Positions 1-9,286 of a stretch of 64,000 bases of DNA are shown piece after piece. The position numbers and the translations under genes are program-made. The stretch lies in contig NZ_CP172882.1 of the NCBI RefSeq assembly GCF_050529585.1, forward strand, positions 620,001-684,000, read 5' to 3'. The notes below the pieces were generated by a model. The model worked only from the letters and a program-made list of their open reading frames with translations, was not told where the DNA came from and searched no databases. The first letter of the stretch is position 1, and the number at the start of each line of letters is the position of its first letter. The DNA comes from Enterococcus_D sp050529585 (GTDB lineage: Bacteria > Bacillota > Bacilli > Lactobacillales > Enterococcaceae).

Positions 1-1014
1 AAAATAACTGGTGAAGAACCGCAAATTCGCTACTTTTATTTTGAATTATTTTGGCATGTCGGTTCTCTTAGGAATCAACCACTGGAGATTGATGAAAAGT
101 ATATCGGATTGATCGCTAGAGGATTGCGTTATTCTTTTACGGAAGAAGCACAACAGCGCTTATCATTGTGGCTGCATATTATGAAAGCGCGTTTGAAAGT
201 AGGTGGACAATCGTATCAACAGTTGCGGATTCAAATGACCCCCTATTTGAAAGATCCGCTGTATCAACAATTGCGTGAATTGGTTTTTCGTAGTTTTGGT
301 CACTATGCCTTTGAAGTGCGGGAAGAGGAGGCGATGCTGCATTTTGTTTTTCTTTTATCTTTTTCCATTTTTTCTGAGTCTGATTTTCGCAGCTACATGC
401 TGCAACGCTCGCGGTTTACCCCAACAGCCCTAACCGATACCTTGATTTTAGAAAATATTCTCCATTTGTATCGGCCCAAACCTGTACCTAGAGAAATAGA
501 AGCAACGTGTTATTTCCATTTGTCTCAGATCCATAGCCGTATTTATTTTTTTCAAGGAGATGTTGAAGTTTTTGATCGGGGCAATATTTGGCAACTTGAA
601 GCCAAACTGTCTAGTCGCAACATTCAGCAAATCAGCGAGAAATTACTCACGGCCGCTACCACGGAAATGCAGATCGAGCAAACGGAGACCAACAGCTTAC
701 TTGTCATGACAATGGTCAAGTATTTGAGTGTGATCACTATCATTGATTACCAAATCAATCGTGCATTTCGTGTAGGGATCGCATTGAAAATGGATGGGTT
801 ATTCAAAGAGGCGGTTTATTATATGTGGCTGCTCTATTTAAAAAATATCAATGGGGTCGTGGTGGAAAGTTATTCACCTGAAACAGACTATGATTTGATT
901 TTGGCCAACTACCCATTACAAACCCAAACACCCACCTATCGAATCAGCGAGTTAGGCACGAATTATGATATTGGAGAAATCAAAAAAATCATACGTGAAC
1001 GCTTTGAATCTTAG
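1..1014 (+). CDS. Mga-like transcriptional regulator, C-terminal part (5' end outside window)
   Basis: The reading frame is open from base 1, so the gene starts upstream. An ATG at 109 is internal, because in-frame coding sequence with the same character precedes it. The visible opening (ITGEEPQIRYFYFELFW) resembles the region after the DNA-binding helices of Mga/AtxA-type regulators, and the rest is a long helical, PRD-like stretch without catalytic motifs. Such proteins activate transcription and are often tuned by PTS phosphorylation. It lies just upstream of and co-directional with glpKOF, so it could be the activator of glycerol use. That role is inferred from position only; family assignment is moderately sure. 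Confidence 0.6.
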   Translation, partial: KITGEEPQIRYFYFELFWHVGSLRNQPLEIDEKYIGLIARGLRYSFTEEAQQRLSLWLHIMKARLKVGGQSYQQLRIQMTPYLKDPLYQQLRELVFRSFGHYAFEVREEEAMLHFVFLLSFSIFSESDFRSYMLQRSRFTPTALTDTLILENILHLYRPKPVPREIEATCYFHLSQIHSRIYFFQGDVEVFDRGNIWQLEAKLSSRNIQQISEKLLTAATTEMQIEQTETNSLLVMTMVKYLSVITIIDYQINRAFRVGIALKMDGLFKEAVYYMWLLYLKNINGVVVESYSPETDYDLILANYPLQTQTPTYRISELGTNYDIGEIKKIIRERFES

Positions 1015-1092
1015 ATTTCGTCAATTTCTTTTGAATTTAAAAAAAAGTTGACGAGTTACCACTGTAAAATTCCGTTATAGTAAAGGCAAGAA

Positions 1093-1106
1093 AGAAAACG
1101 TTATCA
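1093..1106 (+). promoter_or_regulatory. cre site (CcpA operator) in the glpK leader
   Basis: AGAAAACGTTATCA matches the catabolite-responsive element TGWAANCGNTNWCA at all but the first position. It overlaps a perfect 13-bp dyad, CGTTATCATAACG (1099-1111). It sits about 30 bp before the glpK start, downstream of a weak promoter (TATAGT at 1076-1081 with no good -35), which suits repression by CcpA-P-Ser-HPr in glucose plus need for an activator. Confidence 0.65.
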
Positions 1107-1137
1107 TAACGTATTAAAAATTAAGGGAGCGAATATA

Positions 1138-2658
1138 ATGGCAGAAAAAGATTATGTAATGGCGATCGATCAAGGGACAACAAGTTCAAGAGCAATCATT
1201 TTTGACCGCAATGGGAAAAATGTGGGTAGTTCGCAAAAAGAATTTCCTCAATACTTTCCTAAATCTGGTTGGGTAGAGCACAACGCCAATGAAATTTGGA
1301 ATTCTGTTCAATCGGTTATTGCGGGTGCTTTCATTGAATCAGGGATACGTCCAGAAGCTATCGCTAGTATTGGGATCACCAATCAACGTGAAACGACCGT
1401 TGTTTGGGACAAAAACACCGGACAACCCATTGCAAATGCAATTGTCTGGCAATCACGCCAGTCTTCACCGATTGCTGATCAATTAAAAGAAGATGGGCAC
1501 AAAGAAATGATCCATGAAAAAACTGGTTTAGTGATCGATGCGTACTTCTCAGCAACTAAAATCCGCTGGCTATTAGACAATGTAGAAGGCGCACAAGAAA
1601 AAGCTGACAATGGCGACCTGCTTTTTGGTACGATTGATTCCTGGTTGGTCTGGAAACTCACCGACGGACAAGTCCATGTGACGGATTATTCCAATGCCAG
1701 CCGAACGATGTTGTATAACATCCATAAATTAGAATGGGACCAAGAAATCTTGGATATCTTGAATATTCCTAGTTCCATGCTACCCGAAGTCAAAAGCAAT
1801 TCAGAAGTCTATGGACATACGCGCAGTTATCATTTCTACGGCAGCGAAGTGCCGATTGCCGGAATGGCAGGGGACCAGCAAGCCGCTTTATTTGGACAAA
1901 TGGCTTTTGAAAAAGGCATGATCAAAAATACCTATGGCACGGGTGCCTTTATTGTCATGAACACGGGTGAAGAACCCCAATTATCTGATAACGATTTGCT
2001 GACAACCATCGGGTATGGTATCAACGGCAAAGTGTATTATGCATTAGAAGGTAGTATCTTTGTAGCCGGATCTGCGATCCAATGGTTGCGTGATGGGTTG
2101 AGAATGATTGAGACTTCCCCACAATCAGAAGAGTTGGCAGCCAAAGCCAAAGGGGACAATGAGGTCTATGTGGTACCAGCCTTTACTGGTTTGGGTGCGC
2201 CTTATTGGGATTCAGATGCTCGGGGCGCGGTCTTTGGTTTGACCCGCGGCACGACCAAAGAAGATTTCGTGCGTGCCACCTTACAAGCCGTTGCTTACCA
2301 ATCAAGAGATGTTATCGAAACCATGAAAAAAGATTCTGGTATCGATATCCCATTGTTGAAAGTGGATGGCGGTGCAGCTAAAAATGATTTATTGATGCAG
2401 TTCCAAGCAGATATCTTAGACATCGATGTGCAACGGGCAGCAAATCTTGAAACAACAGCCTTAGGTGCTGCTTACCTCGCGGGATTAGCTGTTGGTTTTT
2501 GGAAAGACCTTGATGATTTGAAATCAATGGCAGAAGAAGGCCAAACCTTTACACCTGAAATGGCAAATGAAGAACGAGAAAATCTATATGAAGGATGGAA
2601 ACAAGCAGTAGCTGCGACACAAGTCTTCAAATTTAAAGCGAAGAAAGAAGGCGAATAA
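1138..2658 (+). CDS. glpK: Glycerol kinase
   Basis: ATP-dependent phosphorylation of glycerol to sn-glycerol-3-phosphate in the cytosol, the first step of aerobic glycerol use. The 506-residue FGGY-family protein has the N-terminal phosphate loop (AIDQGTTSSRAI), GITNQRET, and the second ATPase-fold half with GGAAKNDLLMQFQADIL. The activating phosphorylatable His region typical of Gram-positive GlpK is plausible (SYHFYGS near residue 230). An AGGGAG ribosome site precedes the ATG. glpO follows after 3 bases, so the genes are cotranscribed. A cre site lies in the leader. Confidence 0.97.
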   Translation: MAEKDYVMAIDQGTTSSRAIIFDRNGKNVGSSQKEFPQYFPKSGWVEHNANEIWNSVQSVIAGAFIESGIRPEAIASIGITNQRETTVVWDKNTGQPIANAIVWQSRQSSPIADQLKEDGHKEMIHEKTGLVIDAYFSATKIRWLLDNVEGAQEKADNGDLLFGTIDSWLVWKLTDGQVHVTDYSNASRTMLYNIHKLEWDQEILDILNIPSSMLPEVKSNSEVYGHTRSYHFYGSEVPIAGMAGDQQAALFGQMAFEKGMIKNTYGTGAFIVMNTGEEPQLSDNDLLTTIGYGINGKVYYALEGSIFVAGSAIQWLRDGLRMIETSPQSEELAAKAKGDNEVYVVPAFTGLGAPYWDSDARGAVFGLTRGTTKEDFVRATLQAVAYQSRDVIETMKKDSGIDIPLLKVDGGAAKNDLLMQFQADILDIDVQRAANLETTALGAAYLAGLAVGFWKDLDDLKSMAEEGQTFTPEMANEERENLYEGWKQAVAATQVFKFKAKKEGE

Positions 2659-2661
2659 GCC

Positions 2662-4482
2662 ATGACTTTTTCATACAAAGACCGCCAACAAGCAATCAAT
2701 GAAGCCAAAGATACCACTTATGATGTTTTGGTGATTGGGGGCGGTATCACAGGTGCTGGTGTAGCGGTGCAAACCGCTGCTGCTGGTATGAAGACTGTCT
2801 TGTTAGAAATGCAAGACTTTGCGGAAGGAACTTCGTCACGCTCAACCAAGTTGGTTCATGGCGGGATTCGTTATTTGAAAACATTTGATGTCGAAGTAGT
2901 AGCCGACACGGTAAGAGAACGGGCAATCGTACAACAAATTGCCCCTCATATTCCCAAGCCGGATCCAATGCTCTTACCAATTTACGATGAACCAGGTGCT
3001 ACATTTTCGATGTTTTCTGTGAAAGTCGCAATGGACCTCTATGATCGCCTGGCGAATGTGACCGGTTCGAAATATGCGAACTATACATTATCTAAAGAAG
3101 AAGTTTTAGAAAGAGAACCTCAACTGCAAGCGGAAAATTTAGTTGGAGGTGGGGTCTATCTTGATTTTCGTAACAATGATGCGCGTTTGGTGATCGAAAA
3201 TATCAAGCGGGCGCAAGCCGATGGTGGTTCTATGATCAGTAAAGCCAAAGTCGTGGGGATCCTGCATGATCAAAAAGGAACGATCAATGGCGTGAAAGTA
3301 GAAGATCAGTTGACAAAAGAGACCTTCGAAGTCCATGCCAAGGTCGTTATCAATACAACAGGTCCTTGGTCTGATATTGTCCGTCAATTGGACAGCAATG
3401 ACAATTTACCGCCTCAAATGCGGCCCACAAAAGGGGTTCATTTGGTTGTAGATCGTGAAAAGTTGAAAGTACCGCAACCGACTTATTTTGATACCGGTAA
3501 AAATGATGGACGGATGGTCTTTGTGGTCCCAAGAGAAAACAAAACTTACTTTGGCACAACAGATACGGATTATACGGGAGATTTTGCCCATCCGACTGTC
3601 ACACAAGATGATGTGGATTACTTGTTGGCAATTGTCAATGAACGCTTTCCAGAAGCGTCGGTCACCATCGATGATATCGAAGCAAGTTGGGCAGGATTAC
3701 GTCCTTTGATCACAGCCAATGGCGGCTCTGATTACAATGGCGGCTCGAAGAACGAATTGACTGAAGAAAGTTTCAATCAAATTGTGGAAAGCGTCAAATT
3801 GTATTTAGAAGATGAACGGCAAAAACCCCAGGTTGAAAAAGCAATCAAAGATGCGGAAAAACGAATCGAAGCCAATAAAGTGGATCCTTCACAAGTGTCA
3901 CGGGGCAGTAGCTTAGAACGATCTCAAGATGGGTTGTTGACATTAGCTGGTGGGAAAATCACAGATTATCGCTTGATGGCAGAAGGTGCAGTCAAACGCA
4001 TCCATGATCTGCTGGAAGAACAAGGGGCCACGTTTACCTTGGTTGATTCGACCAAATATCCAGTTTCTGGCGGCGAGATCGATGCTGCACATGTCGAAGA
4101 AGAACTGGATCGTTTAGCAGCAGAAGCACAAGCTGCGGGATTTGATGAATCGTCCGCTGCTTATCTAGCTAATCTTTATGGATCAAATCTGCCGAAGGTG
4201 TTGACCTACAAAACGACATTTGAAGGTTTAGATGAAAAAGAAAGTACGGCATTGAATTATGCGCTGCATGAAGAGCTAGTCTTGACGCCAGTGGATTACT
4301 TGCTGCGACGGACGAATCATATTTTGTTTATGCGGGATACATTGGATACGGTCAAAGCCGGCGTTGTTTCTGCAATGGCAGATTACTTTGGCTGGGCTGC
4401 AGATGAAAAGGCCCACTACGTTGAAGAAATGAATCAAGTTATTGCCGAGTCTGATTTAACAGCCCTAAAAGGAGGAGAATAA
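2662..4482 (+). CDS. glpO: Alpha-glycerophosphate oxidase
   Basis: FAD enzyme oxidising glycerol-3-phosphate to dihydroxyacetone phosphate with O2 as acceptor and H2O2 as by-product. It is the lactic-acid-bacterial form of GlpD. The 606-residue chain starts with a Rossmann FAD site (DVLVIGGGITGAGVA), then SSRSTKLVHGGIRYLK, and ends with the GlpD C-terminal domain. It carries a middle insertion (about residues 355-410, lysine/glutamate rich, with NGGSDYNGGSKNE) that fits GlpO rather than the shorter GlpD dehydrogenases. It is the second gene of glpKOF, 3 bases after glpK and 1 base before glpF. Confidence 0.93.
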   Translation: MTFSYKDRQQAINEAKDTTYDVLVIGGGITGAGVAVQTAAAGMKTVLLEMQDFAEGTSSRSTKLVHGGIRYLKTFDVEVVADTVRERAIVQQIAPHIPKPDPMLLPIYDEPGATFSMFSVKVAMDLYDRLANVTGSKYANYTLSKEEVLEREPQLQAENLVGGGVYLDFRNNDARLVIENIKRAQADGGSMISKAKVVGILHDQKGTINGVKVEDQLTKETFEVHAKVVINTTGPWSDIVRQLDSNDNLPPQMRPTKGVHLVVDREKLKVPQPTYFDTGKNDGRMVFVVPRENKTYFGTTDTDYTGDFAHPTVTQDDVDYLLAIVNERFPEASVTIDDIEASWAGLRPLITANGGSDYNGGSKNELTEESFNQIVESVKLYLEDERQKPQVEKAIKDAEKRIEANKVDPSQVSRGSSLERSQDGLLTLAGGKITDYRLMAEGAVKRIHDLLEEQGATFTLVDSTKYPVSGGEIDAAHVEEELDRLAAEAQAAGFDESSAAYLANLYGSNLPKVLTYKTTFEGLDEKESTALNYALHEELVLTPVDYLLRRTNHILFMRDTLDTVKAGVVSAMADYFGWAADEKAHYVEEMNQVIAESDLTALKGGE

Positions 4483-4483
4483 A

Positions 4484-5200
4484 ATGAGTGATGCAACACA
4501 GATATTTAGTGAATTTTTGGGTACAGCAATTTTGGTTTTGTTGGGTGACGGGGTTTGTGCGGCGGTCAATTTGAAAAAAAGCAAAGCCGAGGCGTCCGGG
4601 TGGATCGTGATTGCCATGGGTTGGGCAACGGCTGTAACAATTGCTGTCTATGCATCAGGTTTTATGGGACCTGCACATTTGAACCCAGCTGTTACCTTGG
4701 GTATGGCCATGACAGGCAACTTTGAATGGTCACTGGCAATACCATTTATGTTGGCGCAAGTTGCGGGTGCAATCGTAGGCGCTGTGCTTGTTTGGCTGAA
4801 TTACTTGCCATTATGGGATGAAACAGAAGACCAAGGTGCTATTTTAGGTACTTTTGCGACTGGTCCCGCTGTCCGCAACCTAGTGGCAAATACCATGACC
4901 GAAGTTATCGGTACATTTGTTTTGGTTTTTGGGCTTTTGGCTTTTGGTGCCAATACCTTTACAGACGGTTTGAATCCGATCGTTGTTGGGATCTTGATCT
5001 TAGCGATTGGTCTTTCATTAGGTGGTCCGACAGGTTACGCCATCAACCCAGCTCGTGACTTAGGTCCGCGGATCGCCCATCAACTACTGCCAATCAAAAA
5101 CAAAGGAACTTCTGATTGGGGGTATGCGCTCGTACCGATCGTAGGTCCATTTATCGGTGCCGCGTTGGCTGCTGGATTATTCATGATGCTGCCATTATAA
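4484..5200 (+). CDS. glpF: Glycerol uptake facilitator (aquaglyceroporin)
   Basis: MIP-family membrane channel admitting glycerol for GlpK. Its 238 residues hold six predicted membrane spans and the two half-helix NPA motifs, HLNPAVTLG and YAINPARDLGPR. The Asp after the second NPA marks glycerol facilitators rather than water-only aquaporins. A strong AAAGGAGGAG ribosome site overlaps the end of glpO. It is the last gene of the operon and is followed by a terminator. Confidence 0.95.
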   Translation: MSDATQIFSEFLGTAILVLLGDGVCAAVNLKKSKAEASGWIVIAMGWATAVTIAVYASGFMGPAHLNPAVTLGMAMTGNFEWSLAIPFMLAQVAGAIVGAVLVWLNYLPLWDETEDQGAILGTFATGPAVRNLVANTMTEVIGTFVLVFGLLAFGANTFTDGLNPIVVGILILAIGLSLGGPTGYAINPARDLGPRIAHQLLPIKNKGTSDWGYALVPIVGPFIGAALAAGLFMMLPL

Positions 5201-5206
5201 GTCATA

Positions 5207-5238
5207 TAAAAGGATGCCTGCGGGTATCCTTTTTTTTT
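5207..5238 (+). terminator. Terminator of glpKOF
   Basis: AAAAGGATGCC pairs with GGTATCCTTTT (one G-T pair) around a short loop and is followed by a run of T, 10 bases after the glpF stop. Confidence 0.85.
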
Positions 5239-5347
5239 GCGTTGTTTTGAACCAACAGCCAAATCTTTGGCGCTAAGGATCACTCTTTCATGAAGAGAGC
5301 GTACAAGATGACAGGCATATCGTTTTGATCATACACACGACAAATAA

Positions 5348-5382
5348 CCCAGCCAATGCGTATTCATCCATCATTGGCTGGG
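5348..5382 (-). terminator. Terminator downstream of nrdF
   Basis: CCCAGCCAATG and CATTGGCTGGG form a perfect 11-bp stem with a 13-base loop, just past the nrdF stop. The minus-strand 3' side continues TTATTTG, a modest U-rich tail. Confidence 0.75.
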
Positions 5383-5395
5383 TCTATGCATTTAT

Positions 5396-6358
5396 TTAGT
5401 CTAAACCGATCAAGTAGTCATCATCTTTCATGGCTTCTACAGAGCCTAACAAGTATCCGTTGCCGACTTGTGAGAAGAAGTCATGATTGCTGGTGCCAGT
5501 TGAGATCCCGTTCATCACGATTGGATTCACATCGTTGGCTGTATCAGGGAACAATGGGTCTTGGCCTAAGTTCATCAAGGCTTTGTTGGCATTATAGCGC
5601 AAGAAGGTTTTTACTTCTTCGGTCCATCCGATTTCATCATACAATTCTTCCGTATAACGTTCTTCGTTTTCATACAACTCGTAGAGCAAGTCGTACATCC
5701 AGTCTTTCAGCGACTGTTGCTCGTCTTCTGGCAATTCATTGAAGCCCAATTGGAATTTATAGCCAATATAAGTGCCATGCACAGATTCATCGCGAATGAT
5801 CAATTTAATGATTTCAGCGACGTTGGCTAATTTATTGTTGCCAAGGTAGTATAAAGGCGTGTAGAAACCGGAGTAAAATAAGAACGTCTCTAAGAAAACA
5901 CTGGCGATCTTTTTCTCCAACGGTGTGCCGTTTAGATAGATTTCATTGATACGTTCGGCTTTCTTTTGTAAATAGGGATTGGTATTGGTCCATTCAAAAA
6001 TATCGGCAATTTCCGCTTTTGTATTCAATGTACTGAAAATCGATGAATAACTTTTGGCATGCACAGATTCCATGAATTGAATATTGTTCAATACAGCTTC
6101 TTCGTGGGGGGTACGCACGTCTTTGCGCAATTGATCCATACCGCTTTCAGACTGGACAGTGTCTAGTAAAGTCAAACCGCCAAATACATAGCCAACGGTG
6201 GTTTTTTCCAGATCAGAAAGTGTCCGCCAATCATCTAAATCATTGGATAAGGGAATCCGGGTATCTAACCAGAATTGTTCCGTTAATTTTTCCCAGGTTG
6301 ATTTGTCGATAATATCTTCGATCTCATTCCAGTTGATTGCTTCATAATAGGTCTCCAT
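5396..6358 (-). CDS. nrdF: Class Ib ribonucleotide reductase, small (radical) subunit
   Basis: Holds the dimetal-tyrosyl radical that starts ribonucleotide reduction by NrdE. The 320-residue protein has the ferritin-like fold with metal-ligand helices (SESGMDQLRKD, NNIQFMESVHAKSYSSIF, RDESVHGTYIGYK). An upstream in-frame ATG (6364) lies only two bases after GGAGG. The ATG at 6358 has an 8-base spacing and is preferred. It follows nrdE in the minus-strand nrdH-nrdE-nrdF unit. No nrdI flavodoxin gene is present nearby, although class Ib enzymes with Mn cofactors need one, so it must be elsewhere. Confidence 0.95.
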   Translation of the reverse strand: METYYEAINWNEIEDIIDKSTWEKLTEQFWLDTRIPLSNDLDDWRTLSDLEKTTVGYVFGGLTLLDTVQSESGMDQLRKDVRTPHEEAVLNNIQFMESVHAKSYSSIFSTLNTKAEIADIFEWTNTNPYLQKKAERINEIYLNGTPLEKKIASVFLETFLFYSGFYTPLYYLGNNKLANVAEIIKLIIRDESVHGTYIGYKFQLGFNELPEDEQQSLKDWMYDLLYELYENEERYTEELYDEIGWTEEVKTFLRYNANKALMNLGQDPLFPDTANDVNPIVMNGISTGTSNHDFFSQVGNGYLLGSVEAMKDDDYLIGLD

Positions 6359-6393
6359 AATCATTTCCTCCAGTATTGATTGTTAAGCATAGG

Positions 6394-6423
6394 GCCAGCC
6401 GTAAGATTGTCTTTACGGCTGGC
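6394..6423 (-). other. Intercistronic hairpin between nrdE and nrdF
   Basis: GCCAGCCGTAA and TTACGGCTGGC form a perfect 11-bp stem with an 8-base loop in the 88-bp gap. No U-run follows on the minus strand, so it is more likely an RNA processing or stability element than a full terminator. Confidence 0.6.
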
Positions 6424-6446
6424 GGATCGCTGTGCTTAATGAATGA

Positions 6447-8606
6447 TCAAATGACACAGCTTTCGCATTGATTGCTGCCGATTTCTTCTGCATCGTCGGT
6501 AAAGGTCCGTACATAATAAATCGATTTGATCCCTTTGTGGAACGCATAGTGACGCAAAATATTCAAATCACGGGTGGTTTGTTTCGTGGTTTCTTTCCAT
6601 TCATACAAACCTTCTGGAATATCAGAACGCATAAACAAAGTCATGCTCATCCCTTGATCAACGTGTTTTTGTGCAGTGGCATAAACATCGATCACTTTGC
6701 GCATATCCATATCGTAGGCGGATTGGTAGTAGCCGATCGTATCATTGCTAAGATAAGGGGCAGGGTAATATATTTTCCCGATTTTCTTTTCTTGACGCTC
6801 TTCAATCATCCGAGTGATTGGATGAATGCTGGCACTTGTGTCATTGATATAAGAAATAGACCCATTAGGTGCTACGGCTAAGCGATTTTGATGGTACAAG
6901 CCAGTTTCTTTGACGGCTTGTGCCAATGCTGCCCAGTCTTCACCAGTTGGCAAGAAGATACCTTCAAACAAGGATTTGACTTTTTCAGATTTTGGTTCAT
7001 AAGAACCTTCGATGTAATCTGTAAAATAGCTGCCATCTGCATAAGCTGATTTTTCAAAGTTATGGAACACTTCACCTTTTTCTTTAGCAATCGCGTTACT
7101 TTCAACCAATGTCCAATAGTTAAGGAGCATGAAGTAAAGATCGGTAAATTCAATCGACTCTGGAGAACCATACTCCATGTGATTTTTGGCAAAATAGGTA
7201 TGCAAGCCCATCGCACCTAAACCAATCGTATGATTCAAGGCATTGCCATTTTGAATAGAAGGAACAACATCGATATCTGAAGCGTCCGTCACGAAAGTTA
7301 GTGCCCGTGTCATTGCTTTGACAGAGCGGCCAAAGTCAGGGCTATCCATCAAGTTCACGATATTGGTAGACCCTAAGTTACAACTAATATCCGTGCCCAG
7401 TACATCATATTCTTGTTTGCCGTTAATTTCAGAAGGGGCTTGTACTTGTAGAATCTCAGAACACAAGTTACTCATGATGATTTTGCCATCGATTGGGTTT
7501 GCCCGGTTTGCAGTATCAATATTGATGATGTAAGGATAACCAGATTCTTGTTGTAATTTAGAAATTTCGTTTTCTAAATCACGGGCGCGAATTTTGGTTT
7601 TGCGAATCCGTGGATTGGCAACTAGATTCTCATATTCTTCAGTAATGTCGACATATGAGAACGGCACGCCGTATTCTTTTTCAACGCTATAAGGGCTGAA
7701 TAGATACATTTCTTCATTTTTACGGGTCAGTTCATAAAACTTATCAGGAACGATCACACCAAGTGACAATGTCTTCACACGAATTTTTTCGTCCGCATTT
7801 TCTTTTTTTGCTGACAAGAAGCTGATGATGTCAGGATGAAAGACATTCAAGTAAACGACACCTGCACCTTGGCGTTGACCCAATTGGTTGGAGTAACTAA
7901 AACTATCTTCAAACAATTTCATAACAGGCATCACACCGCTCGCAGCCCCTTCGTAGCCTTTGATTGGTGCGCCAGCTTCACGTAAGTTTGAAAGAGTGAT
8001 GCCCACGCCACCGCCAATACGCGATAATTGCAAAGCCGAATTGATTCCACGGCCAATCGCATTCATGTCATCTGTGATCTGAATCAAGAAACAAGAAACC
8101 AATTCACCACGGCGTTTGCGACCAGCATTCAAGAATGATGGGGTTGCCGGTTGGTAGCGTTGATAGATCATTTCGTCCGCTAAGCTCAATGCCAATTCTT
8201 CATTGCCGTCTGCAAAGTATAATGCATTAAATGCGACCCGGTCTTCATAACGTTCTAAATAGGCAGTGCCATCGTTGGTTTTCAAAGCATATTGAGAATA
8301 AAATTTATAAGCTGCCATAAATGATTTAAAGGTAAAATGCTGCTCATCCAAGAATTGATACAGTCTTTCGATAAACGCGGGATCATATTTACGGATAAAC
8401 GCTTCTTCTAAGTAGTCGTTTTCAATCAAATAATTAATTTTGTCCATAGCAGTGGCAAAAGTGCGTGTGTTGGGTTCAACATTTTCTTTGAAGAACGCAG
8501 CTAATGCTTCTTTATCTTTATTCAATGGAATTTGACCGTCGATGGGACGATTGATTTCATTGTTTAATTTGAAATAGCTAACGTCTTTGATTTCTTTCAA
8601 GCTCAT
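6447..8606 (-). CDS. nrdE: Class Ib ribonucleotide reductase, large (catalytic) subunit
   Basis: Reduces ribonucleoside diphosphates to deoxy forms for DNA synthesis, using the radical from NrdF and electrons from NrdH. The 719-residue protein shows NrdE-type N-terminal sequence, the conserved GRKRRGELVSCFL active-site Cys region, SNLCSEI, the NGSISYINDTSASIHP loop, and the C-terminal redox pair CESCVI that is re-reduced by NrdH. AGAGGT precedes the ATG by 9 bases. It lies between nrdH and nrdF on the minus strand. Confidence 0.97.
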   Translation of the reverse strand: MSLKEIKDVSYFKLNNEINRPIDGQIPLNKDKEALAAFFKENVEPNTRTFATAMDKINYLIENDYLEEAFIRKYDPAFIERLYQFLDEQHFTFKSFMAAYKFYSQYALKTNDGTAYLERYEDRVAFNALYFADGNEELALSLADEMIYQRYQPATPSFLNAGRKRRGELVSCFLIQITDDMNAIGRGINSALQLSRIGGGVGITLSNLREAGAPIKGYEGAASGVMPVMKLFEDSFSYSNQLGQRQGAGVVYLNVFHPDIISFLSAKKENADEKIRVKTLSLGVIVPDKFYELTRKNEEMYLFSPYSVEKEYGVPFSYVDITEEYENLVANPRIRKTKIRARDLENEISKLQQESGYPYIINIDTANRANPIDGKIIMSNLCSEILQVQAPSEINGKQEYDVLGTDISCNLGSTNIVNLMDSPDFGRSVKAMTRALTFVTDASDIDVVPSIQNGNALNHTIGLGAMGLHTYFAKNHMEYGSPESIEFTDLYFMLLNYWTLVESNAIAKEKGEVFHNFEKSAYADGSYFTDYIEGSYEPKSEKVKSLFEGIFLPTGEDWAALAQAVKETGLYHQNRLAVAPNGSISYINDTSASIHPITRMIEERQEKKIGKIYYPAPYLSNDTIGYYQSAYDMDMRKVIDVYATAQKHVDQGMSMTLFMRSDIPEGLYEWKETTKQTTRDLNILRHYAFHKGIKSIYYVRTFTDDAEEIGSNQCESCVI

Positions 8607-8640
8607 AACGGGCTAACCTCTTTTCTTATTTTATACGTAT

Positions 8641-8675
8641 AAAAAAGGATTTGCGGTCTTACGACTGACAAATCC
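8641..8675 (-). terminator. Terminator/attenuator between nrdH and nrdE
   Basis: On the minus strand GGATTTG pairs with CAAATCC (8647-8675), with an inner GTC/GAC stem, and is followed by seven T. It should reduce read-through from nrdH into nrdEF, giving more NrdH than NrdE/F. Confidence 0.75.
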
Positions 8676-8703
8676 CTCAAAAAACAGCGAATTGAGACAA
8701 ATC

Positions 8704-8928
8704 TTAGCTCGCCAATTGACGTAATTGATCTGGACGGAAACCGATAATTGTTTGTGCGTCAGATGTAATGACAGGAACACTTTGGAAGCCTTGTTCTTTC
8801 AAGAATTCCAATGCTTCTGGTTCGTTATCGATGTTGACTTCTTCAAAAGCAATTTGATTTTCGCTCAAAAAGCGTTTTGCCATTTTGCATTGCATACAGT
8901 TGTTTTTGGAAAATAATTTAATATTCAT
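8704..8928 (-). CDS. nrdH: Glutaredoxin-like NrdH redoxin
   Basis: Small 74-residue thiol-redox protein that passes electrons from thioredoxin reductase to NrdE. The CMQC active site follows the first beta strand (residues 11-14), and the conserved SVPVI cis-Pro turn and a WSGFRP-like GFRPDQL end are present. GGAGG with 8-base spacing precedes the ATG. It is the first gene of the nrd unit, behind a sigma-A promoter and two NrdR boxes. Confidence 0.93.
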   Translation of the reverse strand: MNIKLFSKNNCMQCKMAKRFLSENQIAFEEVNIDNEPEALEFLKEQGFQSVPVITSDAQTIIGFRPDQLRQLAS

Positions 8929-8963
8929 GAGACATACCTCCGAGTGAATTTCTTTATAAACCT

Positions 8964-8991
8964 AGTATAAATAAGTCACGGAGAAAGTCAA
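8964..8991 (-). promoter_or_regulatory. nrdHEF promoter
   Basis: On the minus strand TTGACT (plus 8986-8991) and TATACT (plus 8964-8969) are separated by 16 bases, about 35 bases before nrdH. Confidence 0.75.
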
Positions 8992-8998
8992 CGAAAAA

Positions 8999-9045
8999 AC
9001 ACTATATATTGTGCTTGTGAAAATCACATACACTATTTATAGTGT
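8999..9045 (-). promoter_or_regulatory. Tandem NrdR boxes
   Basis: ACACTATATATTGTGC (8999-9014) and ACACTATTTATAGTGT (9030-9045) match the NrdR box ACACWATATNTWGTGT. Their starts are 31 bp apart, about three helical turns, which is the usual spacing for cooperative binding of the dATP-sensing repressor NrdR. They lie just upstream of the nrdH -35 element. Confidence 0.88.
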
Positions 9046-9190
9046 TATCATGTTTTTTATACAGCGCATATTCGACCCTAGATATTATCGAATCGCCATT
9101 TATCGCAATCGATCCAAAAAGATATACAGTTAAAATGATTAAAAAAAAATTTGATTGTGAAGTGAATATCAATATAACCTGGAGATTCCG

Positions 9191-9235
9191 TTGACTTTCC
9201 CATAAAATCGCTCTATTATAATGATAATCATTCTC
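9191..9235 (+). promoter_or_regulatory. feoAB promoter with overlapping Fur box
   Basis: TTGACT (9191-9196) and TATTAT (9214-9219) are 17 bases apart. TATAATGATAATCATTCTC (9217-9235) closely matches the 19-bp Fur box GATAATGATAATCATTATC and overlaps the -10, so iron-loaded Fur would block transcription. Confidence 0.85.
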
Positions 9236-9286
9236 AATTAACCTGTACGTATTCACACAAATAGTCAAAATAAGGAGCGATTTTTA

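Noticed and set aside
5356..5742. Plus-strand open frame of 128 codons
   Set aside because: It is the complement of the nrdF coding region and terminator, is Ser/Arg/His rich and has no ribosome site; it is a shadow.
6468..6881. Plus-strand open frame of 137 codons
   Set aside because: Entirely antisense to conserved nrdE coding sequence, without initiation signals.
9002..9268. Minus-strand open frame of 88 codons between nrdH and feoA
   Set aside because: It covers the NrdR boxes, the feo promoter and the Fur box, and lacks a ribosome site.
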